A stretch of DNA of 64,000 bases, from NCBI RefSeq assembly GCF_025370785.1, contig NZ_JAMXFA010000031.1, positions 1 to 64,000 on the forward strand, given 5' to 3'. Shown piece by piece: positions 56,991 through 64,000 of this stretch (position 1 is its first letter; each line of letters starts with the position of its first letter). The DNA is from Laspinema olomoucense D3b. GTDB lineage: Bacteria; Cyanobacteriota; Cyanobacteriia; Cyanobacteriales; Laspinemataceae. A program made the position numbers and the translations under genes. Below the pieces are notes generated by a model. It was not told the DNA's origin. It saw nothing but the letters and a program-made list of their open reading frames with translations, and did not search any database.

Positions 56991-57521
56991 TTAATCTTCT
57001 CTCTTGGGGTTTAATGAAGTGCCACTGACGAGACGGGCCAAATCGAGATTGAGTCCAGATTTCGTTCCCGGTTGGCCTTTTTTCAGGAGTTCCACCGTAT
57101 CTCCCAGGGCACTGGTTAAACTCTGGCGGGTTTGTTCATGACTGGCTTTTTCCGCTTCAAGCAATTCAGTCATTCGTGACAGTTCTTGGGCGAGGCGATC
57201 GCGTTCCAGGAAGGCTTCAATCAATTTTCCCTTCACTTCATCCGGTCCCATTCCCGCCAACTCTTGCAACAGTTCCGAGGGGGCAATGGCCCGAGGCAAC
57301 GATGAGGGTCCCGCTTGCAACCGTTCTAGTTCAGCTTTCAGAGTGGCGACTGCATCCGTCAACTGCTCAACCTGGGTTCGCCGTTGCTGCGCTTCCGTCG
57401 TGTAAAGTCCCCGCCAGCGATCGGCACCCGCTTCCGCCGCATCCCGTTCTTGTTCGGCACGGATGATTTCCTGTTTCAGGGATCTAATTTCTTCCAACCA
57501 CTGCGAGACATTTTCCGACAT
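56991..57521 (-). CDS. Coiled-coil protein, function unknown
   Basis: About 176 residues, dominated by coiled coil (about 5-80, SLKQEIIRAEQERDAAEAGA; and about 105-145, FLERDRLAQELSRMTELLEA). Not recognised as a named family. ATG 57521 is chosen over TTG 57527, as GGGAG lies 6 bases upstream. It is convergent with thrC and separated by the repeat element. A role in a scaffold or a large complex is possible but not shown. Confidence 0.6.
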   Translation of the reverse strand: MSENVSQWLEEIRSLKQEIIRAEQERDAAEAGADRWRGLYTTEAQQRRTQVEQLTDAVATLKAELERLQAGPSSLPRAIAPSELLQELAGMGPDEVKGKLIEAFLERDRLAQELSRMTELLEAEKASHEQTRQSLTSALGDTVELLKKGQPGTKSGLNLDLARLVSGTSLNPKRED

Positions 57522-57562
57522 TGGCAACTCCCAATCAATTTTCCACCGGACTACCCCAGGAA

Positions 57563-57634
57563 AAACCCAGTTTCTAGAGTTCAGCTGAGTTCTCTAATCA
57601 TGACAACGTGACCCTGTTTTACAGAAACCCGGTT
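57563..57634. repeat. AAACCCAGTTTCTAG and AGAAACCCGGTT repeats
   Basis: AAACCCAGTTTCTAG (57563-57577) and AGAAACCCGGTTG (57622-57634) are inverse or diverged copies of the GAAACCGGGTTT repeat near 19.3 kb, in the gap between the coiled-coil gene and the YihY gene. Confidence 0.5.
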
Positions 57635-57831
57635 GATCTGCATCAGTCCTATTCAACTCTAGTTAAGCGTATAGAGTGTAAATTAAGATGGGTATAGGTT
57701 TAGTTTTTTTCCAATCCAATCCCCTGGGATTTGCGATCGCCCACCCATAGCGATCCGCCCAACTCGGCCCCATCCGGGGTCAAAAATGGCATTTTAGAGG
57801 GCTAATCTAACATAGAGGGAGCCATAGCGTC

Positions 57832-58893
57832 GTGAAGTTGCCCAAACTATCTCTCGGAAGTTTCCTCATCTGGTGGAGAGGCATAGGAGCGGGGATGGGT
57901 CCCTCCTTGCAACCCCTGCTGCGGTTTTTGCAGTTTTTTTCCTATCTCAAATTTTCCACCCTGTGCGAAGTTGCCGATCGCGCCAGCCAACAGCGATTAA
58001 CAGGTTTATCAGCAGAAATGGCCTACCATGCCATGTTATCTCTGTTTCCCGCTATTCTAGCAGTCGTTGCTTCCATTGGTCTATTTGAAGTCTTACAAGC
58101 TACTTTGTTCAATCTAGCTAATCAACTCGCTGAGGTGATACCCCTTGAAGTTTGGAACACCATTCGCGGGTTGATTCGAGAAATTCTCCAAAGTCGGAAT
58201 CAGGAAGTATTTTCCCTAGGGTTTGTCGCAGCGCTTTGGGTTTTTTCCGGGGTCATGGGTGCAGCAATGGCCGCTTTAGATCAAATTCATCAAATTCCCC
58301 ACAAACAGAGGCGGCCTTTTTGGAAGGCGAAACTGGTGGCGATCGGTCTAGCGATGGGGAGCATTATTCTATTTATTGTGGCCTCGTTTCTAATTTTTAT
58401 TAGTGACTGGGTGATTCAGTTACTCGCCCGTCGCAGTTGTTTAATCGATTCGGGTCAAAATTGTTTATTTGAATCGGGATTTCTCTGCCTGTTGAAACCT
58501 CTACCGAGTTGCCCTCTGGAAGGACGATTGTTGGAGGTGTGGCATTTTTGGAGTCGTCCCCTGACGTTACTGATTGTTTCGGTTGCCTTTGCCTTTATTT
58601 ATCGGTTTGGTCCCTCCCACCGTCGGCGGGATACGCCCCTAATTCCGGGCGCTTTTATTGCCGCTATTGTATGGGCGATTATTTCCAGTTTGTTTCGCCT
58701 TTATGTATTACATTTTGGAAATTATAATCGGACTTATGGGGCAGTGGGAACAATTATTATTTTGCTCTTATGGCTTTATTTGAGTTCGTTGGTGACTCTT
58801 TTAGGCGCTCAACTGAATGTGACGGTGGGGGCTGCCATGCGTCGCGATCGCGCCATTTACTATCGGGTTAAGAAGCCTGATAGGGGTGAATAA
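57832..58893 (+). CDS. YihY/UPF0761 family membrane protein
   Basis: 353 residues with about six membrane helices. The sequence LSAEMAYHAMLSLFPAILAV (near residue 60) and, near the end, YGAVGTIIILLLWLYLSSLV, TLLGAQLN match the YihY (BrkB-like) family, found in most bacteria; older annotation as ribonuclease BN is not supported. The start is GTG 57832. Function is not established. It is not in an operon with neighbours. Confidence 0.87.
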   Translation: MKLPKLSLGSFLIWWRGIGAGMGPSLQPLLRFLQFFSYLKFSTLCEVADRASQQRLTGLSAEMAYHAMLSLFPAILAVVASIGLFEVLQATLFNLANQLAEVIPLEVWNTIRGLIREILQSRNQEVFSLGFVAALWVFSGVMGAAMAALDQIHQIPHKQRRPFWKAKLVAIGLAMGSIILFIVASFLIFISDWVIQLLARRSCLIDSGQNCLFESGFLCLLKPLPSCPLEGRLLEVWHFWSRPLTLLIVSVAFAFIYRFGPSHRRRDTPLIPGAFIAAIVWAIISSLFRLYVLHFGNYNRTYGAVGTIIILLLWLYLSSLVTLLGAQLNVTVGAAMRRDRAIYYRVKKPDRGE

Positions 58894-59096
58894 GTCTTCG
58901 GATTTTAAGGGGAAAGAAGGCGTTAGGGGTGAATTTGAACTCACAGAACGACCGCAAGCCGTTACTCTGAACAGGGGAGGATAACGACTTGCGATCGTTG
59001 CTTTAGTGGGTTTTAGCCGACTACAGCTATAAGGACGCCAATGTTTAAAACCCTGGGGTTATCTTTGAAAGGGTGAGGTCTAATAATCGGGTTGAT

Positions 59097-59279
59097 TTAA
59101 TAGCGCCTAGGGGTTTGGAGACGATAAATGACCCCCAAGGTAATGGACAGAAAAATTAAGAGCCATAGGACACCGCTGGAAATTCCCGTCAAAATGCGCA
59201 GACCTCGGAGTATCCAAAGGGCTACCGTGAGACCGGCAATGCTCCAAAATACTTTTAATACGATCTGCTTTTGATTCAA
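59097..59279 (-). CDS. Small two-helix membrane protein
   Basis: 60 residues, two hydrophobic helices (about 8-26 and 35-52), with VLKVFWSIAGLTVALWILRG and a basic tail (QTPRRY). It resembles small conserved cyanobacterial membrane proteins; no function known. It is transcribed divergently from the hydrolase gene. Confidence 0.6.
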   Translation of the reverse strand: MNQKQIVLKVFWSIAGLTVALWILRGLRILTGISSGVLWLLIFLSITLGVIYRLQTPRRY

Positions 59280-59495
59280 AGGTTTAATCTGAGGTCAAAC
59301 GGTAATGTAAAATAAAATTGTAGCAGATTTTAGGTGCAAAGGAATAAAGGAACGCGATCTCATAACTTTTCCGATTTGCCCTAAGATTTGGAGGGGTGCG
59401 GCGATCGCCCCTAGGAACTCCGTAGAATCCTCAATTGCCAATTTCTTACGGAAAATCTAAAATCGGAAATTTAAAGTCTAAAATCTACACCTCCC

Positions 59496-60353
59496 ATGAT
59501 GCCCACCCGTCAAACCCTGAATTTCCCTGATCTCCAGCTTTCTTATCTGGAATGGAATCGCGGAAAAGAGCCGTTATTGTTGTTGCATGGGTTGGGAGAC
59601 CATGCTTTGGTTTGGGCGAGTTTAGGGGAATACCTAAGCGATCGCTATCATATTATTGCACCGGATCTGCGGGGTCACGGTTATAGCAGTAAACCTGTAA
59701 AGGGTTACACCACCTCGGATATACTCGGGGATCTCGAAGGTTTACTGGCTCATCTGCGGTGGCGATCGGCTCATGTTTTGGCCCATTCTTGGAGTGCGAA
59801 AATTGCCCCAATTTGGGCGCGATCGCATCCTGAACGCTTTAATAGCATGATTTTGGTGGACCCCATCTTTATCACCAAGATGCCATCGATCATGAAACTG
59901 AGTTTTCCCATCCTTTACCGCACTTTAGCTTGCCTAAAAATGATGGGTCCCTTTCCCAGCTATGAAGCAGCACAAGCGCAGGCGCAGCAGTTGGGGCAAT
60001 ACAGCGGGTGGAGTCCCCTGCAACAACAGGTTTTTCAAGAAGGGATTGAGAAAAAACCCAATGGAGAGTGGGGGAGTAAGTTTACGATCGCTGCCCGAGA
60101 TGGCATTTTTGAGGATGTCCTGCGCGTGGACGGATTAACCGAACCCCTATTAACCCCTACCCTATTCATTCAACCCAAACAGGGTGTTAATCGTGCCCAA
60201 TGGCAAATTAAGCCTTACAAAACTTATCTAAAAAATCTGACTCACCATCGGATTGAGGGCAATCACTGGCCCTTTTTAGCGCAGGCAGAGGCTTTCAATG
60301 CGATCGTTGCGGATTTTTTAACCAGGGTTTCTACAAAAAAATCGGGTGATTAG
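59496..60353 (+). CDS. Alpha/beta hydrolase
   Basis: 285 residues. Fold motifs: LLLLHGLGDHALVW (oxyanion His-Gly), IIAPDLRGHGYSSKP, and the nucleophile elbow AHSWSAK with Ser at the centre (x-H-S-W-S, not the usual GxSxG). The catalytic His is in IEGNHWPFL. The Asp is probably in the region of PTLFIQPK. Substrate unknown. The atypical elbow (second Gly replaced) may alter activity. ATG 59496 or ATG 59499. Confidence 0.88.
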   Translation: MMPTRQTLNFPDLQLSYLEWNRGKEPLLLLHGLGDHALVWASLGEYLSDRYHIIAPDLRGHGYSSKPVKGYTTSDILGDLEGLLAHLRWRSAHVLAHSWSAKIAPIWARSHPERFNSMILVDPIFITKMPSIMKLSFPILYRTLACLKMMGPFPSYEAAQAQAQQLGQYSGWSPLQQQVFQEGIEKKPNGEWGSKFTIAARDGIFEDVLRVDGLTEPLLTPTLFIQPKQGVNRAQWQIKPYKTYLKNLTHHRIEGNHWPFLAQAEAFNAIVADFLTRVSTKKSGD

Positions 60354-60501
60354 GGACCTATCCCGGAGTGGAGAGTAGACAAATTCCACTTAGACTTGTT
60401 ATCACTTGAGGGGTTATACATCCGAGGGGTGTCACCCCACATCTTGACGCTTTACACTTCTACATGAGAATCTGTTTCCCTAAAGCACGGAGAAAATAGT
60501 A

Positions 60502-61116
60502 ATGACTGGATCGAATTTAGCCTTTGATTTTACGCGATTGTCCAGACCCAAATCAGCAGAGGAAGAGAAGCTGCTGAGTCGAACGAATTCAGACAATGCT
60601 GTAGCAATCAACTCCACCGAAACTGACTCATTCATAAACGGGATCAGCGAGCAAGCTGAACTCAACCGCGATCGCCTCTGGGAAGACGTCCTGCGGCAAC
60701 TGGGTCAAGAACTCGAACAACGCAGACAACAGCAAGGACTCTCTCGCGAAGAACTCTACAACTTGACCCATGTCCCCCAGCATCAGATCCAGGCCCTCGA
60801 AACCGGGTTGATCGAGAAATTACCCCAGGATATCTATGTCCGAGGGTTTGTCCGTCGTCTTGGGGATGCCTTGGGATTAGATGGGTCCGTTTTAGCCGAT
60901 TCTTTACCCGAACGGAATCCCATCCAAACCGTCGCCCGTTCGACAAACCCCTCAAAATTTGTTTTTAGCTTGTCTTTGAGCCCCATCCATCTTTACCTGG
61001 TCTATGGCATCCTTTTGGTGGGTGCAATCCTAGGGCTATCATTCCAGAAAGCCCACAACGCATCGATGTCCCCGTCCAATCCGGCTCTTTCCTATCCCGT
61101 TGATGTCAACCCCTAA
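60502..61116 (+). CDS. RodZ-like HTH membrane protein
   Basis: 204 residues. Residues about 60-135 are a Cro/C1-type HTH of the RodZ kind (LGQELEQRRQQQGLSREELY, HQIQALETGLIEKLP, YVRGFVRRLGDALGL). A single membrane helix follows (about 163-185, SPIHLYLVYGILLVGAILGL), with a short outer tail. RodZ links the MreB cytoskeleton to the membrane; this protein lacks the large periplasmic domain, so the role may differ. No mre gene is nearby. Confidence 0.8.
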   Translation: MTGSNLAFDFTRLSRPKSAEEEKLLSRTNSDNAVAINSTETDSFINGISEQAELNRDRLWEDVLRQLGQELEQRRQQQGLSREELYNLTHVPQHQIQALETGLIEKLPQDIYVRGFVRRLGDALGLDGSVLADSLPERNPIQTVARSTNPSKFVFSLSLSPIHLYLVYGILLVGAILGLSFQKAHNASMSPSNPALSYPVDVNP

Positions 61117-61589
61117 AAAACCGGCCCAATCCGGCCAAAGCTCGTGAATGCAGGGATTATTAACCCAATAACTGAAAAGCTCTAGGTTATTTAGCCCTAA
61201 CGGATTGTCTTGAATCGTCAATTCCAACAGCACAATTTCCCGGGAATTGTCCCGTGGCAGGGGCCAAGGGGGTGGGTTTTGTCCCCTTGAGGATGTAGAG
61301 TCGAGGGTTGGCCAGCACTTGGGGATATTTCCAGACCAACCCCAAGCCGAGTGGACTGGGAAAAATCACTCCGGATTGGCAGCGCCGGAATTGGAAACCT
61401 GATAGAGATTCAGGCTGGGGTGCCTCTATATTGTAATCAAGAGGCTGGAGCATCAGCCTGGGGCGATCGCTTTATATGAATCTATGAATTTATCGGAAGG
61501 GAAACTTCTGAAGAATCTTAGTTCGTCTTGGTTTTGGTGTGATCGCACCTATATGCTCTAAAAATACTTCCCTAAAATTATCGAAGCTG
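61117..61589. other. Intergenic region with a possible decayed gene
   Basis: On the minus strand, 61453-61187 reads QPLDYNIEAPQPESLSGFQF, then WKYPQVLANPRLYILKGTKP, while the next frame continues REIVLLELTIQDNPLGLNNL and ELFSYWVNNPCIHELWPDW (to about 61117). Both stretches read like protein, in different frames, as if one gene had been broken by a frameshift near 61230. I do not recognise the family. Confidence 0.3.
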
Positions 61590-62693
61590 ATGAATAATAT
61601 TTTCACCTCTGCTTTAGGTTTACCTCAGATTCTCCGAGCCATCTTATTATCCTGGGGTGCGATCGCGACCATAACTCCCACTCCAGCGATGGCGATCGCT
61701 ACCCCGGACGTTCAACCGGAAACCCAGACCCCCAGAGACCTTCCCCCGGGAGGTCTCTCGTTTGTAGAAGGAGGGCCATTCACCTCCCCACAGAGCACCT
61801 TAAATGCTGAGGAAAGTAGCCCGGTCCCCGTATTTTCAACGGATCAGGAGCCTCTAAGCGCCGACGTATTAGCACAGACTAGCGGCAGTTGTGACGGGGG
61901 GATGAGAGTAGAATCCCTTCGCGGGAACGTCACCTTTGAAGGACGCCCCATTCAAGTCGGAGACTGTTTCCAACCGGCGATCGGCACCTGGGTCACCGAA
62001 GAAAACTCCAACGCTCGTTTGCGATTTGACAACTTTCGCGGCAGCCTAGAAGTAGATGAAGTCAGCGAATTTGAGATCGAAAGCCTTGCGGATGAGAATG
62101 TCGAGCTATTTGTGCGCCAGGGACAGGTCAGGTTTTCCCTAGGACGGTTAACCCGCGATTTGGTAAGCGAGCTTGAAGGAACCGCGATCGCCACGAAGAC
62201 CCTCCCCTTCTCCCTAGAAGACCCCCTGTTAACCCAGGACCGCACCGGAGGTTCCCCCTTCAGAGTGCGGACACCCACCGGAGTTGCCGGGGTGCGCGGT
62301 ACGTCATTTGGCGTCGATGTCGGACCCAACGGTCAGACAGGAGTCCGGACCGTTGATGGTAGCGTCAGCGCCACCGCACTCGGACAAGAAGTCCTCTTGG
62401 GTAATGGTCAATTTACCGTGATCGCCCCCGGTTTGGCTCCCACTGCGCCTCAACCCATTCCTGCCGAGTCCAAATTGCAATTGCTCGTCACCCAACCCCG
62501 GGGTTCCAATCGAGTTCTCATTCACGGTAAAATTGATAGTCCAGATATCGTGTTGCTCAACGGTGAACCTATTGTTACCAATCCCGATGGCAGTTTCTCC
62601 CTGTTGATACCCAGACCTGCCTCCCGACGACTGCGGTTCGTCGTGCGTGGACCGGCAGTGCGAGAACGAGTCTATTCCATCCCGGTTCAATAA
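61590..62693 (+). CDS. Secreted FecR-domain protein
   Basis: About 367 residues from ATG 61590 (a GTG at 61539 is also in frame). The ATG start gives a clear signal peptide (LPQILRAILLSWGAIATI, cleavage after AMA). A mature region includes the FecR-type beta domain: FEGRPIQVGDCFQPAIGTWV, NARLRFDNFRGSLEVDEVSE, VRTPTGVAGVRGTSFGVDVG and TVDGSVSATA. FecR domains occur in periplasmic sensors and in surface-linked proteins. It is followed 55 bp later by a CHASE2-cyclase on the same strand, probably one operon. A role as the extracellular partner of that cyclase is inference. Confidence 0.85.
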   Translation: MNNIFTSALGLPQILRAILLSWGAIATITPTPAMAIATPDVQPETQTPRDLPPGGLSFVEGGPFTSPQSTLNAEESSPVPVFSTDQEPLSADVLAQTSGSCDGGMRVESLRGNVTFEGRPIQVGDCFQPAIGTWVTEENSNARLRFDNFRGSLEVDEVSEFEIESLADENVELFVRQGQVRFSLGRLTRDLVSELEGTAIATKTLPFSLEDPLLTQDRTGGSPFRVRTPTGVAGVRGTSFGVDVGPNGQTGVRTVDGSVSATALGQEVLLGNGQFTVIAPGLAPTAPQPIPAESKLQLLVTQPRGSNRVLIHGKIDSPDIVLLNGEPIVTNPDGSFSLLIPRPASRRLRFVVRGPAVRERVYSIPVQ

Positions 62694-62748
62694 ATTATCC
62701 GAATTCCTCAAATCTGGATTCCTTTCTCTGGAGTTGTTAGGGCATTTT

Positions 62749-64000
62749 GTGGGATTTCGACATTGGCTACAAGGTTATTTGAGAACTCATCCTCCTTTGT
62801 TACCCGGAGCGATCGCGGCAGCGATCTCCGTGACAATGGGGTTAGGCGGTGCATGGCAACCCCTAGAACGGTTGGGGTATGGGGTACTGTTTAATCTTCG
62901 TCCCGAACTGCGATGGAATCCCCGGATTACGGTGATTGCCATTGATGGTAAGAGTTTGCAGGATTACGGACAGTTCCCCTGGTCTCGCGATCGCTATGTC
63001 GAACTTCTGAATGTTCTCAACACTTCTTCCCCTACCGCCATTGGTTTTGATATTTTGTTTCTTGATCCGAGTCCTCAAGATGAATCATTCGCTCGCGCAA
63101 TTCAAGCCAATGGCAAAACGATTCTCGCCAGCGCCGGTCCCGAAGAAGAACCGTTACCTGTTTTAAAAGATGCGGCAGCGGCGATCGGTCATATTCTTCA
63201 TGAACCGGATAGTGATGGCATTAGCCGTCAGGGAACGGTTTGGTTGAATGGGATACCGACCTTGAGTTTAGCCATGCTGCAAGTTTCGGAAAATCAACAC
63301 CCTGAGACGTTATTAAATCAAATTTCACCCCAGGCTATTGTTAAGCCTGATCCAGAGTTTGATTTTCAAAATGTCTGGATCAATTGGCCCGGAAAAATAC
63401 AGCAAGTCCCCACTTATTCCTTCGTGGATGTAGTCGAGGGTCGCGTTCCTCCAGATGCCTTTGATAATCAACTGGTTTTAGTGGGGTTTGTGGCGACGGG
63501 TATTGATCGCAAAATTTCACCCATTCAGCCGATTACCGGGGTCTATATCCATGGGGCAATTTTGGATAATGGGTTAGAGGGACGGTTTTTAAAACGGCTT
63601 CCCCCAGTCCTAACTGGGGTGATTTTAATTGGGATTAGTTTATGCATGAGTTGGGTCTGGAGCGATCGCGGTTTGATGCGCTTCGGATTGGCGCAACTTC
63701 AGATTGCAGCAGCATTGGGGTTTCCTCTAGCTTGGTTTGCCATCGCTTTAGCTGCTTTTACTTGGGGAAATTGGTGGCTTCCAGTTGCTGCACCCATCGG
63801 CACCATGCTATTAGCGGGAATCATCGTCCAACTGCGCGATCGCTATGAAAAACAACAGCTCATGCAGCTTTTTGCAAAACAAATTTCTCCCGAAATGGCT
63901 CGTTTAGTTTGGGACCGTCGGGATGAAATTTTTGACCGGGGAGATTTACCGCCTCAAGAATTGATTGCTACGGTTTTATTCATGGATATTCGCAGTTTTA
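62749..64000 (+). CDS. CHASE2-membrane-class III cyclase, cut by the window end
   Basis: The reading frame is open to the window end. It carries a CHASE2 sensor (VIAIDGKSLQDYGQFPWSRD; AIGFDILFLDPSPQDE; VLVGFVATGIDRKISPIQPI) expected outside the membrane after a first helix, then three helices (about residues 290-365: VLTGVILIGISLCMSW; AAALGFPLAWFAIALAAF; APIGTMLLAGIIV), a linker (KQISPEMARLVW) and the start of a class III cyclase domain (ATVLFMDIRSF, first metal Asp). The start is GTG 62749 with AGGG 6 bases upstream, or TTG 62734; no ATG is close. It follows the FecR gene, a common cyanobacterial pair. Substrate (ATP or GTP) cannot be read because the domain is cut. Confidence 0.88.
   Translation, partial: MGFRHWLQGYLRTHPPLLPGAIAAAISVTMGLGGAWQPLERLGYGVLFNLRPELRWNPRITVIAIDGKSLQDYGQFPWSRDRYVELLNVLNTSSPTAIGFDILFLDPSPQDESFARAIQANGKTILASAGPEEEPLPVLKDAAAAIGHILHEPDSDGISRQGTVWLNGIPTLSLAMLQVSENQHPETLLNQISPQAIVKPDPEFDFQNVWINWPGKIQQVPTYSFVDVVEGRVPPDAFDNQLVLVGFVATGIDRKISPIQPITGVYIHGAILDNGLEGRFLKRLPPVLTGVILIGISLCMSWVWSDRGLMRFGLAQLQIAAALGFPLAWFAIALAAFTWGNWWLPVAAPIGTMLLAGIIVQLRDRYEKQQLMQLFAKQISPEMARLVWDRRDEIFDRGDLPPQELIATVLFMDIRSF

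Overview
The window comes from a cyanobacterium, most likely a filamentous Oscillatoriales-type genome; the order is inferred. Supporting signs are dense HIP1 (GCGATCGC) sites, a CAAD-domain isoleucyl-tRNA synthetase, an NADPH-thioredoxin reductase C fusion, a DesA-type desaturase, a tocopherol cyclase-like gene, a GUN4-domain kinase, DUF3172 and TTGGTCA (STRR2-type) heptamer repeats. I see no tRNA, rRNA, CRISPR array, prophage or intact insertion sequence.

Layout. 1-190: half of a G-rich/C-rich nonamer repeat pair. 0.8-21.6 kb: a signalling island of seven large proteins: a histidine kinase with a urea/amide-binding-protein-like sensor, a PilJ-sensor kinase, a membrane GGDEF-EAL protein, a 2377-residue Ser/Thr kinase-ATPase-GAF-PAS-histidine kinase-receiver hybrid overlapping a receiver-adenylate cyclase, a receiver-histidine kinase and a Ser/Thr kinase with WD40 repeats. 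None has a recognisable DNA-binding output. 22-27.3 kb: a ComFB-like gene, DUF3172, an AMIN-domain envelope protein, a LapA-like protein and a phosphoglucomutase. 27.3-36.6 kb: a nonamer array, a 2792-residue secreted hemagglutinin-like protein ending in a CHAT protease domain, and a decayed second CHAT fragment. 36.7-44.6 kb: tocopherol cyclase-like, CBS-PAS-GAF-GGDEF and ileS. 44.6-50.4 kb: small toxin/antitoxin-like genes, two Ser/Thr kinases (one with GUN4), DUF427 and a divergent Nudix/macrodomain pair, with several palindromic repeats. 50.4-58.9 kb: methyltransferase, NTRC, desA, thrC bracketed by inverted repeat elements, a coiled-coil protein and a YihY-family protein. 59-64 kb: hydrolase, RodZ-like, FecR-domain protein and a CHASE2-cyclase cut by the window end.

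How the genes fit together. The theme is second-messenger and phosphorelay signalling: two GGDEF proteins (one also EAL), two class III cyclases, a ComFB-type candidate c-di-nucleotide receptor, and a CRP-like GTGAT-N4-ATCAC operator centred about 40 bp upstream of the inferred NTRC transcription start. The most notable non-coding signal is the position of the repeats: four genes on the minus strand take their TAG stop codon from the edge of a repeat, and thrC sits between two related repeat elements in opposite orientation. No experimental or database check was possible; family names rest on motifs read in the translated sequence.
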